Shown: piece after piece, positions 38,707 through 46,311 of the stretch
Layout of the letters: each line of letters opens with the position of its first letter
How positions within the stretch are numbered: the stretch's first letter is position 1
Source of the DNA: Pectobacterium zantedeschiae
GTDB taxonomy: Bacteria; Pseudomonadota; Gammaproteobacteria; Enterobacterales; Enterobacteriaceae
Direction of reading: 5' to 3'
DNA length: 64,000 bases
NCBI RefSeq assembly: GCF_004137795.1
Contig: NZ_NWTM01000005.1
Span: 62,001 to 126,000, forward strand
Notes under the pieces: model-generated
Told to the model about the DNA's origin: nothing
The model's database searches: none
What the model saw: the letters and a program-made list of their open reading frames with translations, nothing else
Translations under genes and position numbers: made by a program

Positions 38707-39842
38707 TCTTCCTCTGATTTATGTTCTGCGGTATGTGAAACAGTACGCCGATCGTGACCTGCGCCCATCGATTTTAAAAACCGACTCTGGCTAGCCAGTA
38801 GCTCACGATAGGTAATGCAGCGGTAGTTCATACCATGTTCGGCGGCAACACGCCGTAAAATAGCAGCGAGCGCGGGGTAATGGCGATGATGCCATCCAGG
38901 GAAAAGATGATGCGTCAGATGTAAATTCAGCCCTCCCGTCCAGTGCTCAAGCCAGCGCGGCGTCGGCAGCCAGTCACACGCAGTCGCAAAGTTGTGCTGA
39001 TACCAGCCCTGAGGCATGCTCTCTGCATCCGCAACGGCATAAAATTCAGCCTCAGCCCAGTGCGTCCCCAGCAGTAAAAATACCACCAATAGGGATGCCA
39101 ACATTTGCCCAAGCAAATAGCTTAGCAGCACGATACCGGGACTAATGCCGTGCGCCGTTCCCACCATGATGGGAATAACCAGCACCAGTAATATATGGGC
39201 GATTTTACTGCCGATAAAAATCAACCAACCGCTATAGCCAGACTGCACTGAACGAGCATTCACTGGCGTTTTACCCAAGCGATCGGCCCAATCAAAGATC
39301 CAAGCGATATAGGGAAGCGAGAAGGCGGCCACCAGCGGCCAGTAAAGATGCTGATAACGCATATAGGAATGGTGGCGCTGAAAAGGCGTTTGACGGAAAA
39401 TCCCATTCTCTTCCGTATCCAGATCGTAATGTTCCACGTTCGGATAAAGATGGTGGAAGTCCACATGACGCCAGCGCCAGTAGTCAGGATCGATGCCTAA
39501 TGGCAGCGTCACGATGCGCCCGACCAGGCGGTTCAATGTTCGATTGCGGAAAAAAGTATTATGGGACGCATCATGATTAACGATGATATTCAATAACATC
39601 GACAGCATGATGAAAGAAAAATAGCTCAGGAAGAACGCCCATGCCGCCTGCTGCACTAGGCAAAGCACATAGCAGGCGATGCAGCATAAAAAGAGTAATC
39701 CGGCCTTCACGAACTGGCCGCTATCGGCAAAGCGATGGTCGTGGTTAGCACGAAGATAGGCCGACGTTTCTCGCTGTAGTGCACGATGAAAAGCGTGTTC
39801 ACCCTTCGCCGGATACCGCTTCTCAGGTAGCACATTAGCCAT
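38703..39842 (-). CDS. membrane fatty acid desaturase (paralogue)
   Basis: This protein of about 379 aa has histidine boxes HDASH, a second box in HHLYPNVEHYDLD, and HLTHH within HLTHHLFPGWHHRHYP. It is a tandem paralogue of the downstream desaturase, with shared ends (THWA, WLPTP/WTTQP, GMNYRCIT/GIEYQCIT). TTG 39857, ATG 39848 and ATG 39842 are possible starts; the last has the best-spaced AAGGA site and overlaps the previous gene by eight bases (ATGGCTAA). Two successive desaturases suggest a di-unsaturated product or two substrates. Confidence 0.82.
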   Translation of the reverse strand: MANVLPEKRYPAKGEHAFHRALQRETSAYLRANHDHRFADSGQFVKAGLLFLCCIACYVLCLVQQAAWAFFLSYFSFIMLSMLLNIIVNHDASHNTFFRNRTLNRLVGRIVTLPLGIDPDYWRWRHVDFHHLYPNVEHYDLDTEENGIFRQTPFQRHHSYMRYQHLYWPLVAAFSLPYIAWIFDWADRLGKTPVNARSVQSGYSGWLIFIGSKIAHILLVLVIPIMVGTAHGISPGIVLLSYLLGQMLASLLVVFLLLGTHWAEAEFYAVADAESMPQGWYQHNFATACDWLPTPRWLEHWTGGLNLHLTHHLFPGWHHRHYPALAAILRRVAAEHGMNYRCITYRELLASQSRFLKSMGAGHDRRTVSHTAEHKSEEE

Positions 39843-40959
39843 TTTCATGTCCTTCAACGATCGGACGCTGACCCCAGCCGACAGCCATCGCCAGCCCGTG
39901 TAGTGCCAACATCAGCATAGCTATTTTCCAGTAAAGCGCTTCCCAACCCAGATAGACAAAAAACACGGTAGGGAATAGCAGTACCACCAGTAGCCAAACG
40001 TAGATGCCCCACCGTCGCCCCTCGGAAATGCCGCCCAGCGCGACCGCACCGGCCACCAGCAACAGAAAGAGCGCCACCTGCGACAGGTTGGCGGAATCAT
40101 AACCGTAGCCATACAGGTAGACGTAGCCCACCACCAGCGCAAATAGCAGCATAGCCCCAACAAGCAACGCCAACGGCGTACAGTGAAACGTCGCCTGACG
40201 TGTACGGCGTACCGACAGTTTCAGATACGACAGAAAAGGTAGATTACTGGCCAAAAACGGATTCTTCGATGGCGTTTCTTTGCCTGCACCGTAACGGAAA
40301 GGCGTGTCAGGCAGTTGTGGACAAAAACTGCCGAACAGCTTGTCCCAAAAAATGAAGGTGCCGCCGAAGTTCTTATCCGCGTAAGCGCGATCGTTTACAT
40401 GGTGTACGCGGTGATGTGCGGGTGTCACCAGCACCTTTTCCAGCCAGCCCAGCTTGGGCGTCATCGCATTATGGTTAAAGAGTTGGACGCTGTAATGCAG
40501 GATGGAAACGGTGACGAACACGTACAGCGGAACGCCGAGCAGCGCCAGAATCAGGAAGAACGGAATTGAGGTCAGCGAGGAATACCAGGAGTTACGCACG
40601 CCCAGCGACAGATTGAAATGCTCACCCTGATGATGAACCACATGCACGGCCCACAGCACACCAAAAGTATGGTGCAAGCGGTGTAGCCAATAAAAACCGA
40701 AATCCCAGGCGAGTATCGCGAACAGCCACATCAGTATCGGTGGCCAGGCTTCCACCCAGCCAAAACTGAAATTCGCCGCGACATAGCCATAGCAAAAAAT
40801 TTCCACGCTGCGAAAGAGCCACAGCATGATATGCCCTGAATTGAGGTTGAACACGACATCATGCCAGTTCACCTTCTCACGCTGCATCCACTGTAAAGCC
40901 AGCGCTTCACCAATCACCACAACCAGCATGAAGACTATCGGTAATGCCAAATCGATCAT
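39835..40959 (-). CDS. sterol desaturase / fatty acid hydroxylase superfamily protein
   Basis: This 374-aa membrane protein has the eight-histidine di-iron pattern: WLHRLHH near residue 90, HVVHH near residue 108, and HHRVHH near residue 180. Family members hydroxylate or desaturate lipid chains and sterols. After the catalytic domain (about residues 1-250) an extra C-terminal hydrophobic region of about 120 residues with several membrane segments is present. It starts 4 bp after the PAP2 gene. Since bacteria of this group make no sterols, an acyl-chain or hydrocarbon substrate is inferred. Confidence 0.82.
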   Translation of the reverse strand: MIDLALPIVFMLVVVIGEALALQWMQREKVNWHDVVFNLNSGHIMLWLFRSVEIFCYGYVAANFSFGWVEAWPPILMWLFAILAWDFGFYWLHRLHHTFGVLWAVHVVHHQGEHFNLSLGVRNSWYSSLTSIPFFLILALLGVPLYVFVTVSILHYSVQLFNHNAMTPKLGWLEKVLVTPAHHRVHHVNDRAYADKNFGGTFIFWDKLFGSFCPQLPDTPFRYGAGKETPSKNPFLASNLPFLSYLKLSVRRTRQATFHCTPLALLVGAMLLFALVVGYVYLYGYGYDSANLSQVALFLLLVAGAVALGGISEGRRWGIYVWLLVVLLFPTVFFVYLGWEALYWKIAMLMLALHGLAMAVGWGQRPIVEGHENG

Positions 40960-40963
40960 GATT

Positions 40964-41620
40964 TCATTCCTGATGGCGCTTATCGTTAGGCAACGGAACC
41001 CGTGGGGAAATGGCCGTTACCGCCTCCCGACTACGCAAAAAGACCCATCCGACCATTCCTGCGAGCATCGCACCAGTCACCAGATCGATGAACAGGTGTC
41101 GACGCAGTTGCAGGATGGAAAAAGCAATCGCCGCTCCCCATAGAAGATACAGGCCGGTCTTCACCTTCTGCTGGCTATCGCTCATCGCCCACACCGCCAG
41201 AACCGTCAGCGCAATATGCAGCGACGGCAGGCAGTTTTGCGGCGAATCGATACGTTGCAAAAGCTGTAACAGACGGGCGGAGAGATCGTCTCCGACGACC
41301 TGTGGGTAAGTCATCGTAGTCGGAAAAGTCAGATACACTATGCCTGCAATCAACGCTGTAAGCTGCGTTGCCCGACGTAATCCAGCCAAACGTGTCATCG
41401 GACAGGATAAGTAAGACAGCGGAATGATGATGAAAAAGGAGAGATACAGCCAGATAGCCGAGGGGCTAAAGGGAATCCATTCGTCGACAATCGAGGGCGG
41501 TAACACCGTTCCCTGCCCCTGAAACTGCGCGCTCAGTTGATACACCACGCCAACCGATCCCCAGCCAAAGAGCAGCGCTTTCAGCCGTAATAGCATCGTT
41601 CCTTGAGGAAATCGCATCAT
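40964..41620 (-). CDS. PAP2 family membrane phosphatase / phosphotransferase
   Basis: This 218-aa membrane protein has two of the PAP2 signature motifs: CLPSLHIAL at 130-138 (PSxH, H135) and RRHLFIDLVTG at 173-183 (H175 nucleophile, D179). The shorter variant and the PSLH form resemble inositol-phosphorylceramide-synthase-type PAP2 enzymes. It could dephosphorylate a lipid phosphate or move a head group. It overlaps the ligase gene by ATGA. Its presence suggests that the product of the operon is, or starts from, a phospholipid-type molecule. Confidence 0.8.
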   Translation of the reverse strand: MMRFPQGTMLLRLKALLFGWGSVGVVYQLSAQFQGQGTVLPPSIVDEWIPFSPSAIWLYLSFFIIIPLSYLSCPMTRLAGLRRATQLTALIAGIVYLTFPTTMTYPQVVGDDLSARLLQLLQRIDSPQNCLPSLHIALTVLAVWAMSDSQQKVKTGLYLLWGAAIAFSILQLRRHLFIDLVTGAMLAGMVGWVFLRSREAVTAISPRVPLPNDKRHQE

Positions 41621-42903
41621 GCGTCCTCCTTCTGGCGGGTAATACGTCTGCGCTTTTGCGTGAATTCTGGTGCGATCTCACCGGCGATTAACTGCCACCG
41701 TAGCCGCGATGTATCAATTCCCTGCAACGTAAACTGCTGCGCCAGACTGTCTCGGCAGGCTTCCAGTTCCGGCAGGCTGCACGCGGCGGATAAATGCAGC
41801 GTCGCGTCTCCCTGCTGAACCAACCGATAGTCGGCATGTAGCGGCAACGCATTGGCAATAACTCGACTACAGAGATCCGCAAAGACGGTCTGCGGTTCCC
41901 CGCAGTTGTCCGGCAATCGCAGGCTGTCATCGCTGCGCCCTTCAATGCGGGCTATCGCCATCGTCACGCGACCACACGCGCAGGGCGCTTTTTGCTTCAC
42001 CAACACATCATCCAGCCGATAGCGCACAATCGGCTGTGTGCTGCGGGTGAAATCGGTAATGACGGGTGTAAAGCGTTCGTCATCGATCCATTGTGGCTCG
42101 ATGTGAATAAATTCTTCGTTAAGGTGTAGCGTGCCATGCTCACAGGTCGATGCCAGAAAGCCTTCCGTCGCCTGATACACTTCCCCTACCTGCCCGAACA
42201 CCTGCTGCAACAGTTGCTTATCCTGCGGTTCCAACACCTCGGCCACGGAAATGACCTTTTTGACCGACAGGCGCAGCTTACCGCTCTGTACCGCCAACGC
42301 CAGCTCGCGTAGCACCTGTGCGGGGGCGACGATAATCGACGGTGACCATGCCTCCAGCCGCGAAAAATGTTCAGCAAACGGCGCGAACAAATCGTAAAAC
42401 GACAGACTGAGCCAACGGTTATCGACGCTGTGATAGAGGTTGTTATCCGCTCGCAGAAACAGCGCCACCCGTTCACCAGCGCGTAAACCATCCGGCAGCA
42501 TTTTCGCCAGCATGCCTCCGGCCCAAACCTGCTGTTCGTGCGGACTAACGACAAACAGGCCACGCTGACCAGAGGTACCGGACGACAGCCCGACGCTGAA
42601 CCCGTTTACATTCGGCGTAAAGTCGCGGTCGTCCTCACTGCGGCGTGCGCATGCGAGAAGTTCGTCCCGCTTGAGCCCGGCGGTATTCATCCGATCAAAC
42701 TCGGCCATCATTACCGCTTTATCCATCATCGGCCAGGATGAGATCGGGAGATGGCAGTAAGGTCGAAAATAGGGGCTACGCGCCATCACTCGTCGCGCAA
42801 AACGAGAAAGCTGACGCTGCTGATGGCGTTCAAGCGCCTGACGGGTGGTAAAACGCAGGCGTCTGGCGCGTAAATAGTGCCAGATCGTCATCAGCGGGAT
42901 CAT
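41617..42903 (-). CDS. PaaK-like / F390 synthetase-related adenylate-forming enzyme
   Basis: This 428-aa protein resembles phenylacetate-CoA ligase and coenzyme F390 synthetase-related proteins. Visible are GLSSGTSGQRG near residue 108 (phosphate-binding loop), EVYQATEGF near residue 188, and RYRLDDVL followed by CACGR, the ATP and adenylate part. Such enzymes activate a carboxylate as acyl-AMP and pass it to CoA or another acceptor. It overlaps the metallo-hydrolase gene by ATGA. Within the operon it is the natural candidate for activating a fatty or beta-hydroxy acid, in the position OleC has in olefin synthesis; this is inference. Confidence 0.78.
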   Translation of the reverse strand: MIPLMTIWHYLRARRLRFTTRQALERHQQRQLSRFARRVMARSPYFRPYCHLPISSWPMMDKAVMMAEFDRMNTAGLKRDELLACARRSEDDRDFTPNVNGFSVGLSSGTSGQRGLFVVSPHEQQVWAGGMLAKMLPDGLRAGERVALFLRADNNLYHSVDNRWLSLSFYDLFAPFAEHFSRLEAWSPSIIVAPAQVLRELALAVQSGKLRLSVKKVISVAEVLEPQDKQLLQQVFGQVGEVYQATEGFLASTCEHGTLHLNEEFIHIEPQWIDDERFTPVITDFTRSTQPIVRYRLDDVLVKQKAPCACGRVTMAIARIEGRSDDSLRLPDNCGEPQTVFADLCSRVIANALPLHADYRLVQQGDATLHLSAACSLPELEACRDSLAQQFTLQGIDTSRLRWQLIAGEIAPEFTQKRRRITRQKEDA

Positions 42904-43706
42904 AGGTCACCCTCGTGACACAGCCGAATCTCGACCTGCCCATTCAAATGTAACTGGTGCAGTTGGTCTAACGTTTGGTAATAGGCCTTTGGGTCGTCCA
43001 TCACCAAATTCGCCAACCGCGACGGCCCGCGTCCTTCACGATAGCTGTGCGGCAACCAGGCAGCATCACTTGCCAGCAACACCCAGCCGTTTTCGGTCAG
43101 CACAAACGCACCGAGGTGTCCGGCTGCATGGCCGGGCAGCGCCACCAGTACGATTTCCTTATCGCTACCGGGCAGCGCATAGCCTTGCGTAAAGGGTGCC
43201 AGCTCGGCAGGCAGATCGGTAAGCGGGAAATTTTCGACAAACTGGAGCGCCTGCTCAAAATTCTCAGGGATCAGCGCGGGCACGAATGCTCGCTTCAAGG
43301 CTGCGAAACCGCGTAGATTCCGCGTCTGCTGCCAGCCGAGCGCCGAACAGATAAACGGCACGGCGGGGAAATCCCGCAGCCCCGCGATATGGTCACCGTG
43401 AAAATGGGAAATAATCAGGCCGTCGATGTCGGCAGGTTGGATACCCTGCGCGTGTAGCTGATGAATCAGCGCCTCTTTTGTCTCAAAATGCACCGGCGTC
43501 ATTCTGCGGTACAGTTGAAACAATCCTGAACGCGTGGCGTCGGTGAAATGCTGCGCATAACCGGTGTCCCACAGCCAGCGCTTGCCCTGACTTTCCAGCA
43601 TCCAGACCCGCGCCGGAAAACGGCACACCTTCCACCCCGCACCGCGCAACGCCATGCAGCCCGGATGCAGGCAGTACCCTACTTCAAACGTCGAAATATT
43701 AGCCAT
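42900..43706 (-). CDS. MBL-fold metallo-hydrolase
   Basis: This protein of about 268 aa has the metallo-beta-lactamase signature HFHGDH (within ISHFHGDHIAGL), then PGHAAGH and SDAAWL for the remaining metal ligands, and a C-terminal LCHEGDL. The pattern is close to lactonases and related hydrolases of the MBL fold. The frame opens at 43730; the ATG at 43706 overlaps the end of the reductase gene by eight bases (ATGGCTAA) and matches the organisation of another junction in this operon. A role in hydrolysing a lactone or thioester intermediate is possible. Confidence 0.8.
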   Translation of the reverse strand: MANISTFEVGYCLHPGCMALRGAGWKVCRFPARVWMLESQGKRWLWDTGYAQHFTDATRSGLFQLYRRMTPVHFETKEALIHQLHAQGIQPADIDGLIISHFHGDHIAGLRDFPAVPFICSALGWQQTRNLRGFAALKRAFVPALIPENFEQALQFVENFPLTDLPAELAPFTQGYALPGSDKEIVLVALPGHAAGHLGAFVLTENGWVLLASDAAWLPHSYREGRGPSRLANLVMDDPKAYYQTLDQLHQLHLNGQVEIRLCHEGDL

Positions 43707-44727
43707 GTCCGTTAGAACTCCGCTGTGCAAGATGGATATTGAACCAATTACCGGTTAATTCGATGCCTTGCTGGAGGGAAAAACGCGGCTGATAGCCCAG
43801 CTCTTGCTGCGCTTTTTCCGCGCTGAGCGTCATATCAAAATTCACCGCTCCCGCACTGTAGCGCGTCAGCAGTGGCTCTTTCCGGCTAAACCACGAGAGC
43901 AACTCCATTCCACCGGCCACCGCATGCAGCAGAAGGTACGGCACCGCTCTGACGCGATAATGCATCCCCAACTGCCCGACCAGCAGTTGCTCAAGCATAT
44001 CTGCAAGGCGTGCGGGCTCATGATTGGTAATGTTATACGCCGAGCCAGAAACTAACCCCGTTCGCTGGCTGGCAAGTGCCATTGCTTCCACTACGTTGCC
44101 GACAAACGTCAAATCCAGCAGCGCCGCACCGCCGCGCGGGAGCCGTAGCACGCCACCGCCTACCGCGATCTGCTCCAGAATACGCGGTAGAATCACGCGG
44201 TCATGCGGGCCAAACAGGCCACGAGGTCGTAGAATCACGTAGGTAGTTTGCGGATAGCGCGGCGTCAGCGCATGAAGGCGCTCTTCCGCCAGAAATTTGG
44301 TCTGCGCATAGTGATTGGCAAAGCGCGCCGCGCGGTAGCTTTCGTCAATATTCAGGTGGTGCTGGTAGTCAAAGTAAATCGCGGGCGTGGAGATGTGAAC
44401 AAAACGTGGGATACCCAACTGTCCAGCGGCCTCAGCCAAGCGCGCCGTCACCTCGGTATTATTCTGATAGAAGTCATCATATTGACCCCACGGCGATGAT
44501 TTCGCCGCACAGTGCCAAACCACATCGCAGCCCGCCATCAGCGTTCGATACTGCTCTACCGACGTTTCGACCAAATCAATGCAGGCAAACTGCGCACCCA
44601 GCAGGTCAAGCTGCTGCCCCACCGTGCGATCGCGCCCGCAGGCCAGCACCTGATGCCCAGCCTGAAGCAGCCATTCCACCGCGTTACGCCCCAACCCACT
44701 GGTTGCGCCCGTGACGAAGACCTTCAT
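43699..44727 (-). CDS. NAD(P)-dependent extended SDR, OleD-like reductase
   Basis: This 342-aa protein has a Rossmann N-terminus, VTGATSGLGRNAVEWL, and the SDR active-site YAQTK with the tyrosine and lysine. The segment HCAAKSSPWGQYDDFYQ followed by FVHISTPAIYF resembles OleD and 3-beta-hydroxysteroid dehydrogenase-type proteins more than sugar epimerases. OleD reduces 2-alkyl-3-oxoalkanoates formed by OleA in long-chain olefin synthesis. The gene overlaps the KAS III gene by ATGA, and the OleA-like/OleD-like adjacency supports the assignment. Substrate remains inference. Confidence 0.8.
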   Translation of the reverse strand: MKVFVTGATSGLGRNAVEWLLQAGHQVLACGRDRTVGQQLDLLGAQFACIDLVETSVEQYRTLMAGCDVVWHCAAKSSPWGQYDDFYQNNTEVTARLAEAAGQLGIPRFVHISTPAIYFDYQHHLNIDESYRAARFANHYAQTKFLAEERLHALTPRYPQTTYVILRPRGLFGPHDRVILPRILEQIAVGGGVLRLPRGGAALLDLTFVGNVVEAMALASQRTGLVSGSAYNITNHEPARLADMLEQLLVGQLGMHYRVRAVPYLLLHAVAGGMELLSWFSRKEPLLTRYSAGAVNFDMTLSAEKAQQELGYQPRFSLQQGIELTGNWFNIHLAQRSSNGHG

Positions 44728-45731
44728 GGAATCAGTACCATTCCGCCCAGCGTCAACCCGGCGGCCGTACCGACCAGCATCGCAGGTTCGCCTTCAGGCA
44801 GGCGTTGCGTCACGATGGCATGATGCAGCGCTGTCGGAATCGAGGCCGCCACCTGATTACCGTGATAGCGGTAAATATCAATCAATCTTTCTGTCGGGAT
44901 CGCCAACCGCTTACGCATATGCTCCAGCGACAGGTGGCTGGCCTGATGCGGAACCACTGCCGCCATCTGATCTAGCGTAAAACCGCTGGCATCCAGCAGC
45001 CGTTGCAAATAGCCCTCAATCAAGGCAGAAGCCTGCCTGAATAACCGTTTCCCCTGCATATGGAACAGAAAATCATGCAGTTCCATACCCGCTCGCGGGT
45101 TGCGCAAGGTGCCGCCTGCCCGGATCTGGCACAGTTCATTGCCCTTCGGATACGTTTCCAGCAGACATGCTGCAATCCCGCTGCTGCCATCACCGCGTTC
45201 GACAATCGCGCACGCGGCACCATCACCAAAAATCAACGACGACTCTTCATCATCCCAGTCAATACCGCGCGACGCGAGTTCGGTAGAGACAATCGCAATG
45301 CGCCGATAGGCTCCGGTATTTAACAACCCCGCCGCCACCTGAAGCGCGGAAATAAAGCTGACGCAGCTGCTATTAATATCAAAACAGGCCGTCCCTTTCG
45401 GCAGGGACGATGCTTTTAATACATGGCTGGCGCTATAAGGCAGCGCCTGAATCGGGATCGCGGAAGCAAACAGCAGCAGATCGATTGACGCAGGTGAAAT
45501 AACGCCTCGAGCCAGCGCGTCATTTAACGCCTCCACACCGAGTTCGGCCTGACTCGCATGATTATCGGCATGGTGGCGATAGATAATTCCTGAACGGCTT
45601 TCGACATAACCGGCGGGTTTATTGAGCCGCACATCTAATTCAGCCGAGGTCACCCGCTGCGCAGGAAGCGCGCTGCCGGTAGAAATAATCTTTAGTGGAA
45701 CCAATCCCTTAGTGAATGCGTGACTTTGCAT
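44724..45731 (-). CDS. 3-oxoacyl-ACP synthase III (KAS III / OleA-like)
   Basis: This protein of about 335 aa has a thiolase fold. The Cys-His-Asn triad is visible in NSSCVSF (C123), VPHQASH (H262) and YHGNQVAAS (N292). Members condense an acyl thioester with malonyl-ACP or with a second acyl-CoA (OleA-type head-to-head condensation). It is the first gene of the eight-gene operon. Starts at TTG 45743, TTG 45737 and ATG 45731 are possible; the ATG is taken here, though an AAGGA site is better spaced for TTG 45737. A separate housekeeping FabH is expected elsewhere in the genome, so this is a pathway-specific copy. Confidence 0.85.
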   Translation of the reverse strand: MQSHAFTKGLVPLKIISTGSALPAQRVTSAELDVRLNKPAGYVESRSGIIYRHHADNHASQAELGVEALNDALARGVISPASIDLLLFASAIPIQALPYSASHVLKASSLPKGTACFDINSSCVSFISALQVAAGLLNTGAYRRIAIVSTELASRGIDWDDEESSLIFGDGAACAIVERGDGSSGIAACLLETYPKGNELCQIRAGGTLRNPRAGMELHDFLFHMQGKRLFRQASALIEGYLQRLLDASGFTLDQMAAVVPHQASHLSLEHMRKRLAIPTERLIDIYRYHGNQVAASIPTALHHAIVTQRLPEGEPAMLVGTAAGLTLGGMVLIP

Positions 45732-45774
45732 CTTCAATATCAATCCTTTCCCAGATTCATTAGCATTTTACTCG

Positions 45775-45796
45775 CGTACGATAAGGCTATCGTGCG
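45775..45796. promoter_or_regulatory. inverted repeat, candidate operator of the lipid operon
   Basis: CGTACGATA-AGGC-TATCGTGCG is an inverted repeat with eight of nine arm positions matching. It lies about 45-65 bp upstream of the KAS III start, close to a TAAAAT -10 candidate, and about 145 bp upstream of the divergent glpM. Confidence 0.45.
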
Positions 45797-45940
45797 TAGT
45801 ATTTATTCATTCTGCTGCTAAGAATAACGAAATCACCGCGAATTGAAATCTTAAGCTGTGCGATCGTACTGTTCCATCCCGATACTTTTTCGCTATTCTC
45901 TGTTCATTCACGATGCTTAATTAAGCCAGAAGTTATACTT

Positions 45941-46282
45941 ATGTCATTGTTTATCAAATCTGTTATCGGTGCGCTGATCGTATTGCTCATCAGCGTATTG
46001 GCGAAAAGCCGAAACTATTATATTGCCGGACTGGTGCCGCTATTCCCCACGTTTGCCCTCATCGCACATTACATTGTTGGCACCGAGCGCGGGCTGGACG
46101 CACTACGTGCCACTATCTTATTTGGCATCTGGTCCGTTATTCCCTATCTGGTTTATCTCATCTCACTTTATTACTTTACCGCATGGATGAAATTGCCACA
46201 GGCGCTGCTCGCAGCGGTCGTGTGCTGGAGTGTGTCGGCAGCATTGCTGGTCAAAATCTGGACGTGGTATCAAGGGAATTAG
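45941..46282 (+). CDS. glpM: GlpM family membrane protein
   Basis: This 113-aa protein of four hydrophobic segments is nearly collinear with E. coli YeaY-type/GlpM (SLFIKSVIGALIVLLISVLA, then KSRNYYIAGLVPLFPTFALI). GlpM was linked to alginate production in Pseudomonas, but its function in enterobacteria is not established. It is divergent from the lipid operon, and the pectinesterase gene starts 30 bp after its end, so these two may be co-transcribed. Confidence 0.9.
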   Translation: MSLFIKSVIGALIVLLISVLAKSRNYYIAGLVPLFPTFALIAHYIVGTERGLDALRATILFGIWSVIPYLVYLISLYYFTAWMKLPQALLAAVVCWSVSAALLVKIWTWYQGN

Positions 46283-46311
46283 TGTCTGACTTCTTACCTT
46301 AGGATTACGCA

